DNA of 64,000 bases from Cladochytrium replicatum (Eukaryota; Chytridiomycota; Chytridiomycetes; Cladochytriales; Cladochytriaceae): positions 38,966 through 102,965 of the forward strand of contig JAHLKD010000135.1 in assembly GCA_025526935.1 (NCBI GenBank), read 5' to 3'. This document shows, piece after piece, positions 1-9,230 of this stretch. A program made the position numbers and the translations under genes. Each line of letters starts with the position of its first letter. Positions within the stretch are counted from its first letter, which is position 1. The notes under the pieces were generated by a model, which saw nothing but the letters and a program-made list of their open reading frames with translations, searched no databases and was not told the DNA's origin.

Positions 1-1321
1 GGGGAGGAAGGGGAGGAAGGTGGGAAGGACGATGCGGGCGGTGGTGAGAAGGACAAAGATGGGGTGGAGGTTGTGCAGGAGGTGGATCGGGAGGTTGTGA
101 TTTTAGCGATTCGGCAGGCGATGGAGATGCGGGAGAAACTAAAGGCGAAAAACACGACGTTGCAGAATAAACTTGGAGAGTACTTTAAACGGAAGCGGGT
201 GAGCGGGGTGTGATAAAGCACCCGAAAAACCTTTAATGCTTCCTTTTTTTTCTTTCAGACGGACGAGAACCGTGAGGGCGAGAAATCGGTCACGGACCAA
301 GAGCAGCGATACGCACAATGTCTTTCCGCACTCAACGACCTCCGCTCCGAGCACGAAATCCTCTCGTCCACAAACCAGCGCATAGCGAACGAGTACAACC
401 AGAAACTCGAGGAGCGACTTGCCGAGGCTACGCAGAAAGCCATGGAGTTTTCAAAGTACAAGAGATCGATTGCGCTCGCCGCGGAGAACTCGAGGACTGG
501 GAAACCGATACCAGCGAAAGTGGTGGACGCGCTCGAGGCGACCGATATGAGAAAGGAGGCAGAAGTCGTTGCAGTGAGGTTGGAGAATATAAAGCTGAGA
601 AACAAATTGAAGAGGCACGAGCAGTTGCTGAGGCAGAAGGTTTGAGAGTGGGGAGGTGGGAAGAGGTCTGAAACCTGGCATTGAAGCTTTGACTGTTTTT
701 AGGAAGAACTGGCGGACGGGTTGCATCTGATTGACTTTGAGCAGTTGAAGATTGAAAACCAGACGTACAACGAAAAGATCGAGGAAAGAAATGAGGTGAG
801 TGTGCTAACACCGACACAACTGCCGTGTTCTGATCACTTTTCCGGGCTTCTCTTTACTAGGAACTCTTGAAGCTTCGCAAAAAGATCACAAACATCGTCC
901 AAGTCCTCACGCATGTCAAAGAAAAGCTGCAATTCGTCCAGGGTGAAACTGTGGACCTCAAACGCGAGCTCCGCACGCTCGACACGGACGTCTCAACTCG
1001 AAGAGACCACTTACCGCAATCCAAACTCGAGCGGGACGCGTACAGGACGAGTAATCTGGACTTGAGGCAAAGGAACGGGATGCTTGGGAACGTGCCGCTT
1101 TTGAGAGATTTCGAGCAGAAAGTGGTATGTGCTAGGGAAAATTGTTGTTATCAAGGTCGATTACTTAATCGGAAGTTTTGAAGGAGGAGACTGAGAAGCT
1201 TACGAGTCGGATTGATGAGTTGAGAGCGCAGCATGCGGATCTTTCGGCTCAGATATTGGGGCATCGGAGGAAGATACAGAAGGCACAGATGGCAGCCGGT
1301 GGAGAGCCTCAGATGGCTTAA
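1..1321 (+). CDS. CFAP184/CCDC96-like axonemal coiled-coil protein (5' truncated by window)
   Basis: C-terminal part of a ciliary coiled-coil protein. Proposed exons 1-198, 259-639, 703-795, 861-1124 and 1184-1321 (stop TAA) keep one reading frame through four short introns. The stretch containing FEQLKIENQTYNEKIEERNE and ELLKLRKK...VLTHVKEKLQFVQGE matches the DUF4201 signature of CCDC96/CFAP184, a protein of the motile axoneme (dynein regulatory complex and radial spoke region). The whole product is highly charged, almost proline-free heptad sequence, as expected. The upstream acidic, Gly/Glu-rich stretch also fits the family's low-complexity N terminus. The start lies outside the window. 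Its presence implies a flagellated zoospore. The second intron uses a weak GTTTGA donor. The family call is from memory of the motif. Confidence 0.85.
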
Positions 1322-1440
1322 TGGACATTACATGACCATCTTCATAAATAAAAATCACAATACTTGAACTTGAATTGACCAAAGTCGTGTTAAGCAGTGC
1401 AATATTCCCCAGATTGAACATTTGTAAGGGCTTTTTGATA

Positions 1441-4400
1441 ATGAAACCAAAAAGGCAAGGGCGTGGCACCCACGTGCTCAGCAGAATGGGAGTGGTCGCA
1501 ACTCAGGTACGTTTATTAACCATGACAATCTCATTAGTTTGGAATTAATTAGTCGAAGAAACATGGATCCATTGAATTCTTAGCCGAAGAAACAGCGGAT
1601 GTCAACCTCAAGAAAGATTACGACGAGCTCAGTAATGGAAGGCAGTTCACTGGAAAGGTTCGTATTAATACATGGGTGACGCGAAGCAGATTTGGTTGGA
1701 CCGTTTCCCCCCCAATTTTCAGGTACAATCTTCGCTATCTGAAGGGGATCTTGACAGGGTCTACATTGACATTGTCGGGATCATTGTGTCGAATGGTGGG
1801 AGCATTGACGAAGAAGCAGACCACATTGAAAAATATTCTTGCGAGATTTCAAAGATTCTGTACTTCAACATTGACCCAGGGAGACGTCAATTACTATTGG
1901 AGATTCTGGAGGATGACGGTCGGGTTGTAGAACACACATTGTCCTCGGAGAGCTATCTGGAAATGTACGAGTATATTGGGAAAGCCATCAGGCTCAGAGA
2001 GCAGATCAAGGAGCAGCGCACTGCGTTTGCTCATCAAAGGGGTCGTTCTGCGAGTAGCGCAAAGAAACTACATACGGCCACGCCCCCCTCATCGAAAAAG
2101 GGAGGACTACTGAGAAGTTCATCAGTTGTGGGCCGTCTAAATCGAGTTGGAGTTTCGAAAGAGGGGTCAAACAATGAAGAGGCGAAGTTGGCTACATCAG
2201 AGGAGAACAAGAAAGGTGGCATTGTTAAAAAGCTTCGCCCAAGAACGAAATCCGAGTCGATACTACATGGAAAAAGCGATCCAGAACCTGCAAATAGCAA
2301 AGGAAATGCAGCAAACAATATCGATTCCGGATCAAATAACTCAACAGATGCGGACGCTTCTAACAAGAAGGCTGACAAGAGTAAAATCGGCAAAGCTGCA
2401 TCTGCATGGTCTTTCTGGCTGAAGAAGCCTGAGGACTCCTCATCATCGTCAAACGATCTGGGTGCTTCGTTGGGTAGCATCAGAGGCGACCAATCTCCAA
2501 GAGAAAACTTAATATCTCTCGTTAGCAGTCTCATGTTTGGAGGAAAATCAAAGCGAACCAGCGAAACTAATATCAACCACCCTGAAACTTCAGAATCTGC
2601 AGTCACAAAAGTCCGGTCACTCCCACTGCTCGTTGCACCGGAAGTTGCACCGGAAATCACTGAAAGTTCGAACGCTGAGCAAGAGCCCGAGAGTGATCGT
2701 TTTAATAAGTCACCTGCATTATCAGTCGAGGGTGATTCATCACAGGACTATTTCAAGCTCGCTCGCAGAGGGACCATTGACTCTGTTTCAAGTCACACCG
2801 GTGATCTTCGAAAATGGAAGAAGGAAGCAAATAACATGATGACACTGAGGTAGGCGCTGAACAAACATCCGTTGGTTCGAACATTGACAAGAGCCATTCG
2901 AAGCCGAGGACTTTCCGTCCAGCCGACTGGAGTCACACGAAGCCCGTCTATCGTTGGGAAAAGATTTGCAAAATCTGGTTCCAATAACGCCGAGACAAGC
3001 GGGCAGTCTGCAACTGCTTCTTCGAATCAAAAGCAGGGATACAACGACTCTAATCAGTCCTCCAATATTATCAAGCATCATGATGGTGATGATATCGTGA
3101 TCTGGAATAAACGCGGAAGCACATTTGAGATATCTGCCGGGACGATGCGCGGGCTCATCAAAGTGTTGGTGAAGGGAACTCCCAAGACAGTTACTGGATT
3201 TGATGACAGCACGTTTGTTGATTCGTTCTTGGTGACATATCGACATATTCAAACACCAGGTAAATGAAGTCAAAACGAAGCGGTCAAAGGTTGACCTCGC
3301 GTATCCAGTCCAGCTCATGACAAGCCTGTGTGATTTGTTTGAGAATGAATTGCAGTCCGACAAAATTGGCAACGACCCGACAATGGAGAATATTGTCCGA
3401 TTTGTCAAAAGATGGGTATGATTCAATATCCGTACCAAGCATACCCAAGGTTGACTTTATTAATTGAGGTCGGTGACCATTCCTACGAGTTTGTCGAGCA
3501 AGAGACGGATCTTATGCAAAAGCTGAACAAATTTTTGGACCTGGTCTCAACGACATCTCAGAAAACAATTGGAAATCAGATCAAAGCAATGGTAGCGCGA
3601 ATCGTGACTGCACCACTGCAACAATCAGCTGAAGCAAGTCCGGTGCGAGTAACCTTCCCAAACCTGCTGCCTGTGGCAAAGACGTATGACATTGAAGATT
3701 TGCAAAGTCTGGTACTGGGAGTTGATTTTCTAAACTTGAGCGCTCGAAAAGTCGCGCAACAGCTCACGGTGGTTGAGAGCAAACTTTTTCGTGCGATTAT
3801 TCCGGATGAGTTTGCCTTGTTCTTGTGGGGTGGATGCAGAGAAGTCGAACAGCAGAAATATGAGAAAATCCGCAATCTCCAAGAGTACATTGCTAGATTC
3901 AACATCGTTGGATACTGGGTAGGCACCGTCGTTCTTTCGTTTGACTCTCTGCGTCAACGAACAGAAACGTTGGAAAAGGTCATAAAGATCGCGAAGCACT
4001 GTTTGGACATGCAGAATTTCAACACTGCAATGGTACGGGCTGCTCAAGGAAAGTACGTCATTTAATTCTTGATTCGTAGGCTATTTATTCGGGATTGAAC
4101 ACTGCTCCCGTTTCAAGATTGAAGAAGACGTTTGCAGTATGTACACAAAGATAATTTTGATATCCACAAGTCCTCATTGTCGCTGGAAGGGCTTATCATC
4201 AAAGGCGAGTGCTCAGTATGAGGAACTAGAAAGCAAACTATTGTATGAGGGAAATTACAAGGTGACCACCGTCATCAACCTGTGCAAAATTGGAATAAGT
4301 TCTGAAAACCTTGTGCAGGCGTACAGAGAGCTACTTGCGTGCGCGGAGGTATGCAGGCATAAGAGACTTTGAGTAAGTGCTGATCACCTGGGCTAGCCTC

Positions 4401-5044
4401 CATATCTTCCTTTTTTTGGTCTACTGATCAAAGATCTGACATTCATGGTCAGTCTGCTATGACGTGAGCCTATCAGAGCCTAATCCAACTGACAGAACGA
4501 CGGGAATCAGAAAATGGTCAACGATCTCGTCAACGTATCGAAGCTACGCCAGATCTATGATGTTATACTCAAAGTCCGGAATAATCAACGGCATCGATTT
4601 CCTTACGCGGCTGATGAAACCCCACTTCGAGCTGCCGGAGTGAGTGCCGCAGCTCAATTATTTGTCACGCTATCCCCATACTCAGGTGGAATCCCAGTGA
4701 GTCTGTTCTATTACTGCAGTAACCCGCCTGCTCTCAAAGAAGATCAACTCTTGGCGATCTCGAAGGCGCTGGAATCCCAAGTGGCTGACACTGGAACGAG
4801 TACTTTGGGCAGGGCAAGAGGATTGACTGGTTTGGGAGGGGTGCCTTCCAAAGCAAAGAACACGATGTTGGCTCTGTGTGAAACGCGAGGATGGACAACG
4901 GGAAGAAGGGGCTCTTCGCAGAGTACGGAGTCACAGGAGAGCCAACTGAGACGATCTGAATCAAGCTCTGTGGTTTCATATTACTCTGCATTGGACACAT
5001 CGGACGGCATAAACTGCCAGTCAAAAGCGCTGGGCAATGGTTGA
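1441..5044 (+). CDS. Ras guanine-nucleotide exchange factor (RasGEF_N + CDC25 domain)
   Basis: Activates Ras-family GTPases by GDP release. Proposed exons: 1441-1506, 1553-1657, 1723-2849, about 2892 or 2904 to 3259, 3309-3415, 3469-4032, 4080-4136, 4190-4261, 4319-4348, 4397-4447 and 4496-5044. An N-terminal helical segment is followed by a long Ser/Lys-rich disordered linker. A RasGEF_N module follows (GTPKTVTGFDDSTFVDSFLVTYR, then QLMTSLCDLFENEL). The catalytic CDC25 domain shows DPVE-region homology, FNTAM-AIYSGLNTAPVSRLKK, GNYK-AYRELLACAE, PYLPFFGLLIKDLTFM and LVNVSKLRQIYDVI. These core motifs appear only when introns of about 47-57 bp are removed, which confirms the splicing. An in-frame TAG at 2851-2853 in the linker is removable by a 42- or 54-nt intron starting GTAGGC at 2850. 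The last exon may hide one more intron near 4640-4720. A longer 5' end is possible. Confidence 0.85.
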
Positions 5045-5640
5045 TTGAGCTTTTTTAGTCGTACATATGTAATTTTTATTTACTTATTCTTTGAATTGAG
5101 CCTTAGTCAATCAAGCTTGTGCAACCCAGTCCTATTAATGTTGGCATTAACTAAGAATAGATCAGTATTTACCCTCCAATTTTTACATTTCCGAACAGTT
5201 TCTCCCCATTTCAAATTTCATTATCAGTAAGTGACATATGGCGAATACATTGATGACTTTATTTTGAAACTGTTAGAATCTGTTTCTGGCTTTCAAAGTT
5301 CGACACTGTGTATGAAAATTCAAAACACCAAGTCTCAAATCTGCCTGCGGATGTTCGTATCCACAACGACCAAGACGATTTACATTTGCTTCAAAGAAAT
5401 AGCGACGAGCAATGTGCATTGTTCAGATCGTGCAGTCATAGATATCCATGGCATTCGGAAGTGTCATGAATTACTGATTGGAGCGAATGTTGCATCTTAA
5501 CCGTCACTTTTGATTTGGGACCAAATTAGAGGTGACTGACGGAGTGGAAATCTTTGCCATCATAAGGCACTCAGGCACAGTGATCGCCGTTTATATAATC
5601 TTATAAAATCAAGCAGTTCCAGAATGAAAACCGACACCTA
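5045..5640. other. Intergenic, AT-rich, with a partial echo of the next gene's first exon
   Basis: No gene is recognisable. CAAGACGATTTAC occurs at 5371-5383 and again at 5701-5713 inside cyclin exon 1, with looser similarity on both sides. This suggests an old tandem duplication of the exon region. Confidence 0.5.
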
Positions 5641-6591
5641 ATGTGGATATCGAAATGTGTATGCACTGAACTTCGCCAATTTCACACACATGGAAATGGT
5701 CAAGACGATTTACCCCCTCAAAAGAAACAACGGAGAGATTCTCGTAGAAAATACAAGGCATTACGCGGTTCAGGTATGTGTCAGTTGCTGTCCTTTGCCC
5801 AGCTGTTCCGCATCACAAAACTCAGCCCGCTGCTTTCCCACCTTGTTATCGATTCCAGCAACACTTGCCCCATGTGTTCTTGCATAATTGCAAAAGTTTT
5901 TAAATTTTTCTATTCTAATCTCACTGTTGAATGTTGCAGGTTTGGGATCTTCAACCAATTTCGGTTCCTCTTCTACTACAGTGGCGAAAGGCCATGCTGA
6001 TGTTGTGTCCGAGTCCGCTGTTTCCTTCCCCAGCATTCAGAATACCCCCGCTCAGTCTCGGAGAGATGAGTTCGTCGCTCGGCTTGTTCGTAAGTGAAGT
6101 TTGTTCTTCTCGGTGGGCAATCTAATTGTTTTCTTCCAACCGAAATAATAGATGTTGTTGCAACAGTCATTGAGAAGATATGGCCGCTCACGCACTCCTC
6201 CCACCATCTTACATCCCCAAACCTTCTCCCACTCCGTCCCTTCATCGAAACAATCCTGCTTCGATCACAAACCTCATTCTCCACGCTCCAACTCGCAGTC
6301 TTTTATCTCCTGCGTCTCTCCTCCAGCAATCCCACGTCGCTACCGGTATGCGGACGAAGGGCTTTCGTCGCGGCGCTTGTGATCGCGAGCAAGTACCACC
6401 AGGACGCGAAAGTGAGCAATAGCGCGTGGGCGCGAATCTGTGGGCTGGATGTGCGGGAGGTGAATGATGCGGAGTGGGAGCTTTTGGAAGCGGTTGGGTA
6501 TCGAGTGCATGTTGCGCAGGAGACGTTCGTCGCGTGGGGGGCAATGCTTTTGCAGAGATGTGGAAGGGCGAGACTTACCGGATCGGCTTAG
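5641..6591 (+). CDS. Pho80/Pcl-type cyclin
   Basis: Cyclin partner of a Pho85-type cyclin-dependent kinase, about 240 residues. Proposed exons 5641-5773, 5940-6089 and 6152-6591 close in one frame. The cyclin box is clear: RRDEFVARLVHVVATVIEKIWP, then PLRPFIETILLRSQTSFSTLQ, SLPVCGRRAFVAALVIASK, NSAWARICGLDVREVNDAEWELLEAVGYRVHV. The CGRRAF..ALxxASK..QD..xSNxAWxxIxGLxxxExNxxE pattern is typical of fungal Pcl1/Pcl5/Pho80 cyclins. The start is the first ATG after an in-frame stop, so an additional upstream exon cannot be excluded. The first intron (166 bp) is long for this window. The stop is TAG. Which Pcl subgroup it belongs to cannot be told from sequence by eye. Confidence 0.8.
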
Positions 6592-6626
6592 ATCAAGATA
6601 TCGAGCCTCTATGCATGAACATTCTT

Positions 6627-7050
6627 CTATCGATCCAGTTGGTGAACGGCGAAATAAGTGGTCAATGGCGAATGTAAATAAGTGTCATTTGGAAGTGACT
6701 TCCAGTGTATTTGAGTAGTAGTAATAAAGGTTGTATTTGAAGTGAGATATTCCGCTTCTAAGTGGAGTTGTCTCTGGGCCATAAACTGTGCTTGCGCTTC
6801 ATCAAAGGTACGCTGTTCTACCACCAATCTAAAACGTTGAAATCCATCTTTACAGTTCACGGATTCAGCAGTATTGCGCAGCTTGAGTCCGCTGGATTTT
6901 CACCAATCTAGAATGTCCGTGCGTCCATTCCCGCTGGCTTCATCCATTGCAAGGGTGTTGTATTGGAGCGGCAATCCGTTCTCTTTCCAAGTGTTAATGC
7001 ACGTTTCAACTCCCGCTATTTGATCGCCCACTGGGTCCACTTCATTTTGA
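6627..7050 (-). pseudogene. Decayed ankyrin-like 'WW-K-SGL' repeat gene fragment
   Basis: Reading the minus strand from about 7045 gives CINTWKENGLPLQYNTLAMD, EASGNGRTDILDW, a TGA stop, then KSSGLKLRNTAESV. This matches the 30-33-residue ankyrin-type repeats (xLEWWKxSGLxLKY...AxxxASxNGHxxVLEWW) abundant in chytrid genomes. The stop stands exactly where the second Trp of the WW pair is expected (TGG to TGA). The frame then continues to about 6630. I see no start or neighbouring repeats, so this looks like a relic. Confidence 0.5.
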
Positions 7051-7783
7051 GTCCACTACCAACACCTCCAAGTGTCTATTCTCACTGGCCCAATTGATCA
7101 TGTTTTCAGTGAACTTAAACTGAAGCTTTGTGAGTCTCTACTCCATCTCGTGTTGCAAGACTTTGGTCAACACTTGTCACCTGGCAGAATGATTATTACC
7201 TGTTTCGACAATGTTTCAGCATTCGAAACATCATGTTTTACTTCGTTGTCTTTTGTTTTCTAACTGTTCTGTAATGTTTTCTTATTTGGAAATATTTGCT
7301 TTGAGAAATGTTTTAAGAATGTTTTATTTGATTACTTACTGTTTGTTTTCTTCTGCAATTTTTCCACTTCTTTATAAGTTTGAATGTTTTGACTTGTTCT
7401 GTTTAGTTAATGATTATTGCCGTGAGTTGTGGCTTCAGATGTGTGTTGGGTTGTCCAGCTGTAGGTCTAGAAGCGAAGTCCTGCAGCTTGACCTGGAAGC
7501 GCAATTCCAGGGTTCTCTCACGTACATCCTTCAGAAGAGCATCTCACTGCTCAACAGCTTGGTCAGTTGCCAAGGAGATACTGAAGAAGAGTCGTTGTGC
7601 AGGGGTCAGTTCCGGGGGTACAACATCAATCTGCTGGAGCCATAGTGCGAGAAAATGAATGCAGACAAATGTCAGAATGCATTTCCACAGAGATTCTTGT
7701 CAAATTTGCCTCTGGCTCTTCCCTTTTGCCACAAAAGAACTAAAGCCCAACCATAGAATAAAATTCATATTGGCTCTCTCCCC
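7051..7783. other. No recognisable gene
   Basis: AT-rich sequence with only short uninformative frames on both strands. The repeat island starts at about 7784. Confidence 0.5.
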
Positions 7784-8606
7784 TCAAATCGACATCGTTG
7801 ACCAACTCGTGATATTTAGCACATAGAGGTTCCCCTTTTGGACAAGGATGTCATAGAACGAATATCTGCAAGAGATCGGAGCCCAAGAGAGTCGCGGTGT
7901 TTGGTGAACTGAATACAGCTGAGAGTTTTGGGAAGTGAGTTGGCCAGATTCTTGGATGACGAGATTTTGGTAACACAAAGATCGGTACTGTCGTGATGGG
8001 CAGTGGCAAAGACTTTTGAATCTACACGTTTGTTAAGGTCAGTGCAAATGTAACCTGATTTAATTTGGGAAACACCTTGTCTTCATAGATAATAGTCAGT
8101 CAATTGAGGATAGTAAGAGGTAATCATAAGTCTGTAAGCATAGATGTGAGAAATTCTCTGATCCAGATAATTTCCTTATCTGTGTCCCAGAGAGCAAGAA
8201 TTTCTGAGTGCATAGTAGAGGTGGTAGGCATGTCATAGCTGCTCCACAGCAGGTAAGTGCATATCTGGTTTGAGCTTTACCAGAGGAGTAGTCAGACATG
8301 AACGAAGGCATAGGCAACGATCAAAGAGGTTTTGTTTAATGAAAATAGAGTCCATAGTCCATAGTCTGTTTTAGATATTTTAGTATCATTTTACCTCCTT
8401 CCCAGTATCTCATAGTGGGGGCTTGGCTGTGGCTAGAATCTGTACTGCAAATGCAATATCAGGTCTACTTTTGTTAGGAAGGTGAATTAAAGATCCAATT
8501 AAGCTCATGTAAGGATAACTGGGTGAAAGAATGTCTTCTCCTTTGCGGAGAGGACCATACTTGTCTTTCCAGGGGTCAATTTGCCTGACATCTAGTGGGA
8601 TGAGTG
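7784..8606 (-). mobile_element. Decayed Ty1/copia element, RT-RNase H 3' half (split by LTR insertion)
   Basis: Minus-strand frames show the end of a copia reverse transcriptase (YMSLIGSLIHLPNKSRPDIAFAVQ, 8410-8620). An RNase H-like stretch follows (MHSEILALWDTDKEIIWIREF, about 8110-8230), then the typical tail after RNase H (SCRYSFYDILVQKG, about 7830-7900). Frameshifts and stops separate the pieces, so it is dead. The rest of the same RT lies at 14617-15600 on the other side of the LTR element. With that element removed, the GLFVHQQAYTKKILDRFGM segment joins this part directly. Confidence 0.7.
8602..8606 (+). repeat. 5-bp target site duplication GAGTG (left)
   Basis: GAGTG immediately before the 5' TGTTA of the LTR. 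An identical GAGTG follows the 3' LTR at 14617-14621. Confidence 0.85.
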
Positions 8607-9082
8607 TGTTAAAAACTAGCATATCAGACTGTTTGCTAATGGGTTATCCTTTGGGTTGTCTTTTTTCTCTTTGACCTGAGAGTTTTTTTGTCAATCCCTC
8701 TTCATTCTTATTTATGGACTTGTATTTCATGTATTTATATCCATGTTTGGCAGGTCCTGTGTGGAGTGATCTTGGCATTTAGTGGGGAATGTGGTGTGGC
8801 TTGGTCCTTTGAGTTGATGTGACCAATGTCTTTGACCACAGGTATGCCCACACGCACTGTTCACTTGAATATAGGAGTTGATGTGACCAATGTCTTTGAC
8901 CACAGCATTCCCTGGTTGCCTGACCAGCTTGGGTGTAGTGTACAGCCTGTCGGAGTATTAGGCATATACACACCTGGGAGAACAGGTACTGGGCCAAGAG
9001 ACGGAACCTGGAGCTGTTGTGCTAGCTACAGTACAGCTAAAGACGCCCTACCGCTGCCAGGAGAAGCCCTTGGTTTTTAACA
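8607..9082 (+). repeat. 5' LTR, type A (476 bp)
   Basis: Ends TGTTAAAAAC / GGTTTTTAACA. U3 carries a direct repeat of about 30 bp (GAGTTGATGTGACCAATGTC..., about 8813 and 8876), a plausible promoter or enhancer duplication. The last 100 bp (from CTGGGCCAAGAGACGG) is nearly identical to LTR-B. Confidence 0.85.
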
Positions 9083-9084
9083 GG

Positions 9085-9098
9085 TGGTGGTTTCATCC
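9085..9098 (+). promoter_or_regulatory. Putative tRNA primer-binding site
   Basis: TGGTGGTTTCATCC starts 2 bp after the LTR end. It would pair with a tRNA 3' end GGATGAAACCACCA, resembling a tRNA-Val acceptor. The same sequence follows LTR-B at 12741. Confidence 0.45.
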
Positions 9099-9230
9099 AG
9101 GACCCACCATTTTTGGACCTTTTTGTGCGTTCACTCAGGAACGTATTACCGGCTACACAAACACTTCCCTGATTACTCAGAATTACGGGCGATCAGTTTC
9201 GATTATTTTACGCATTTTTCTGAGCACAAT

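Noticed and set aside
2034-2660. Minus-strand 208-codon frame over the RasGEF linker
   Set aside because: Shadow of the Ser/Lys-rich linker; the plus frame has the gene context.
8826-9080. 84-codon frame repeated at 14360-14614
   Set aside because: It is the two identical LTR-A copies, not a gene.
9084-9230. Upstream extension of the Gag frame to 9084
   Set aside because: Overlaps the primer-binding site and leader; ATG 9231 is the first sensible start.
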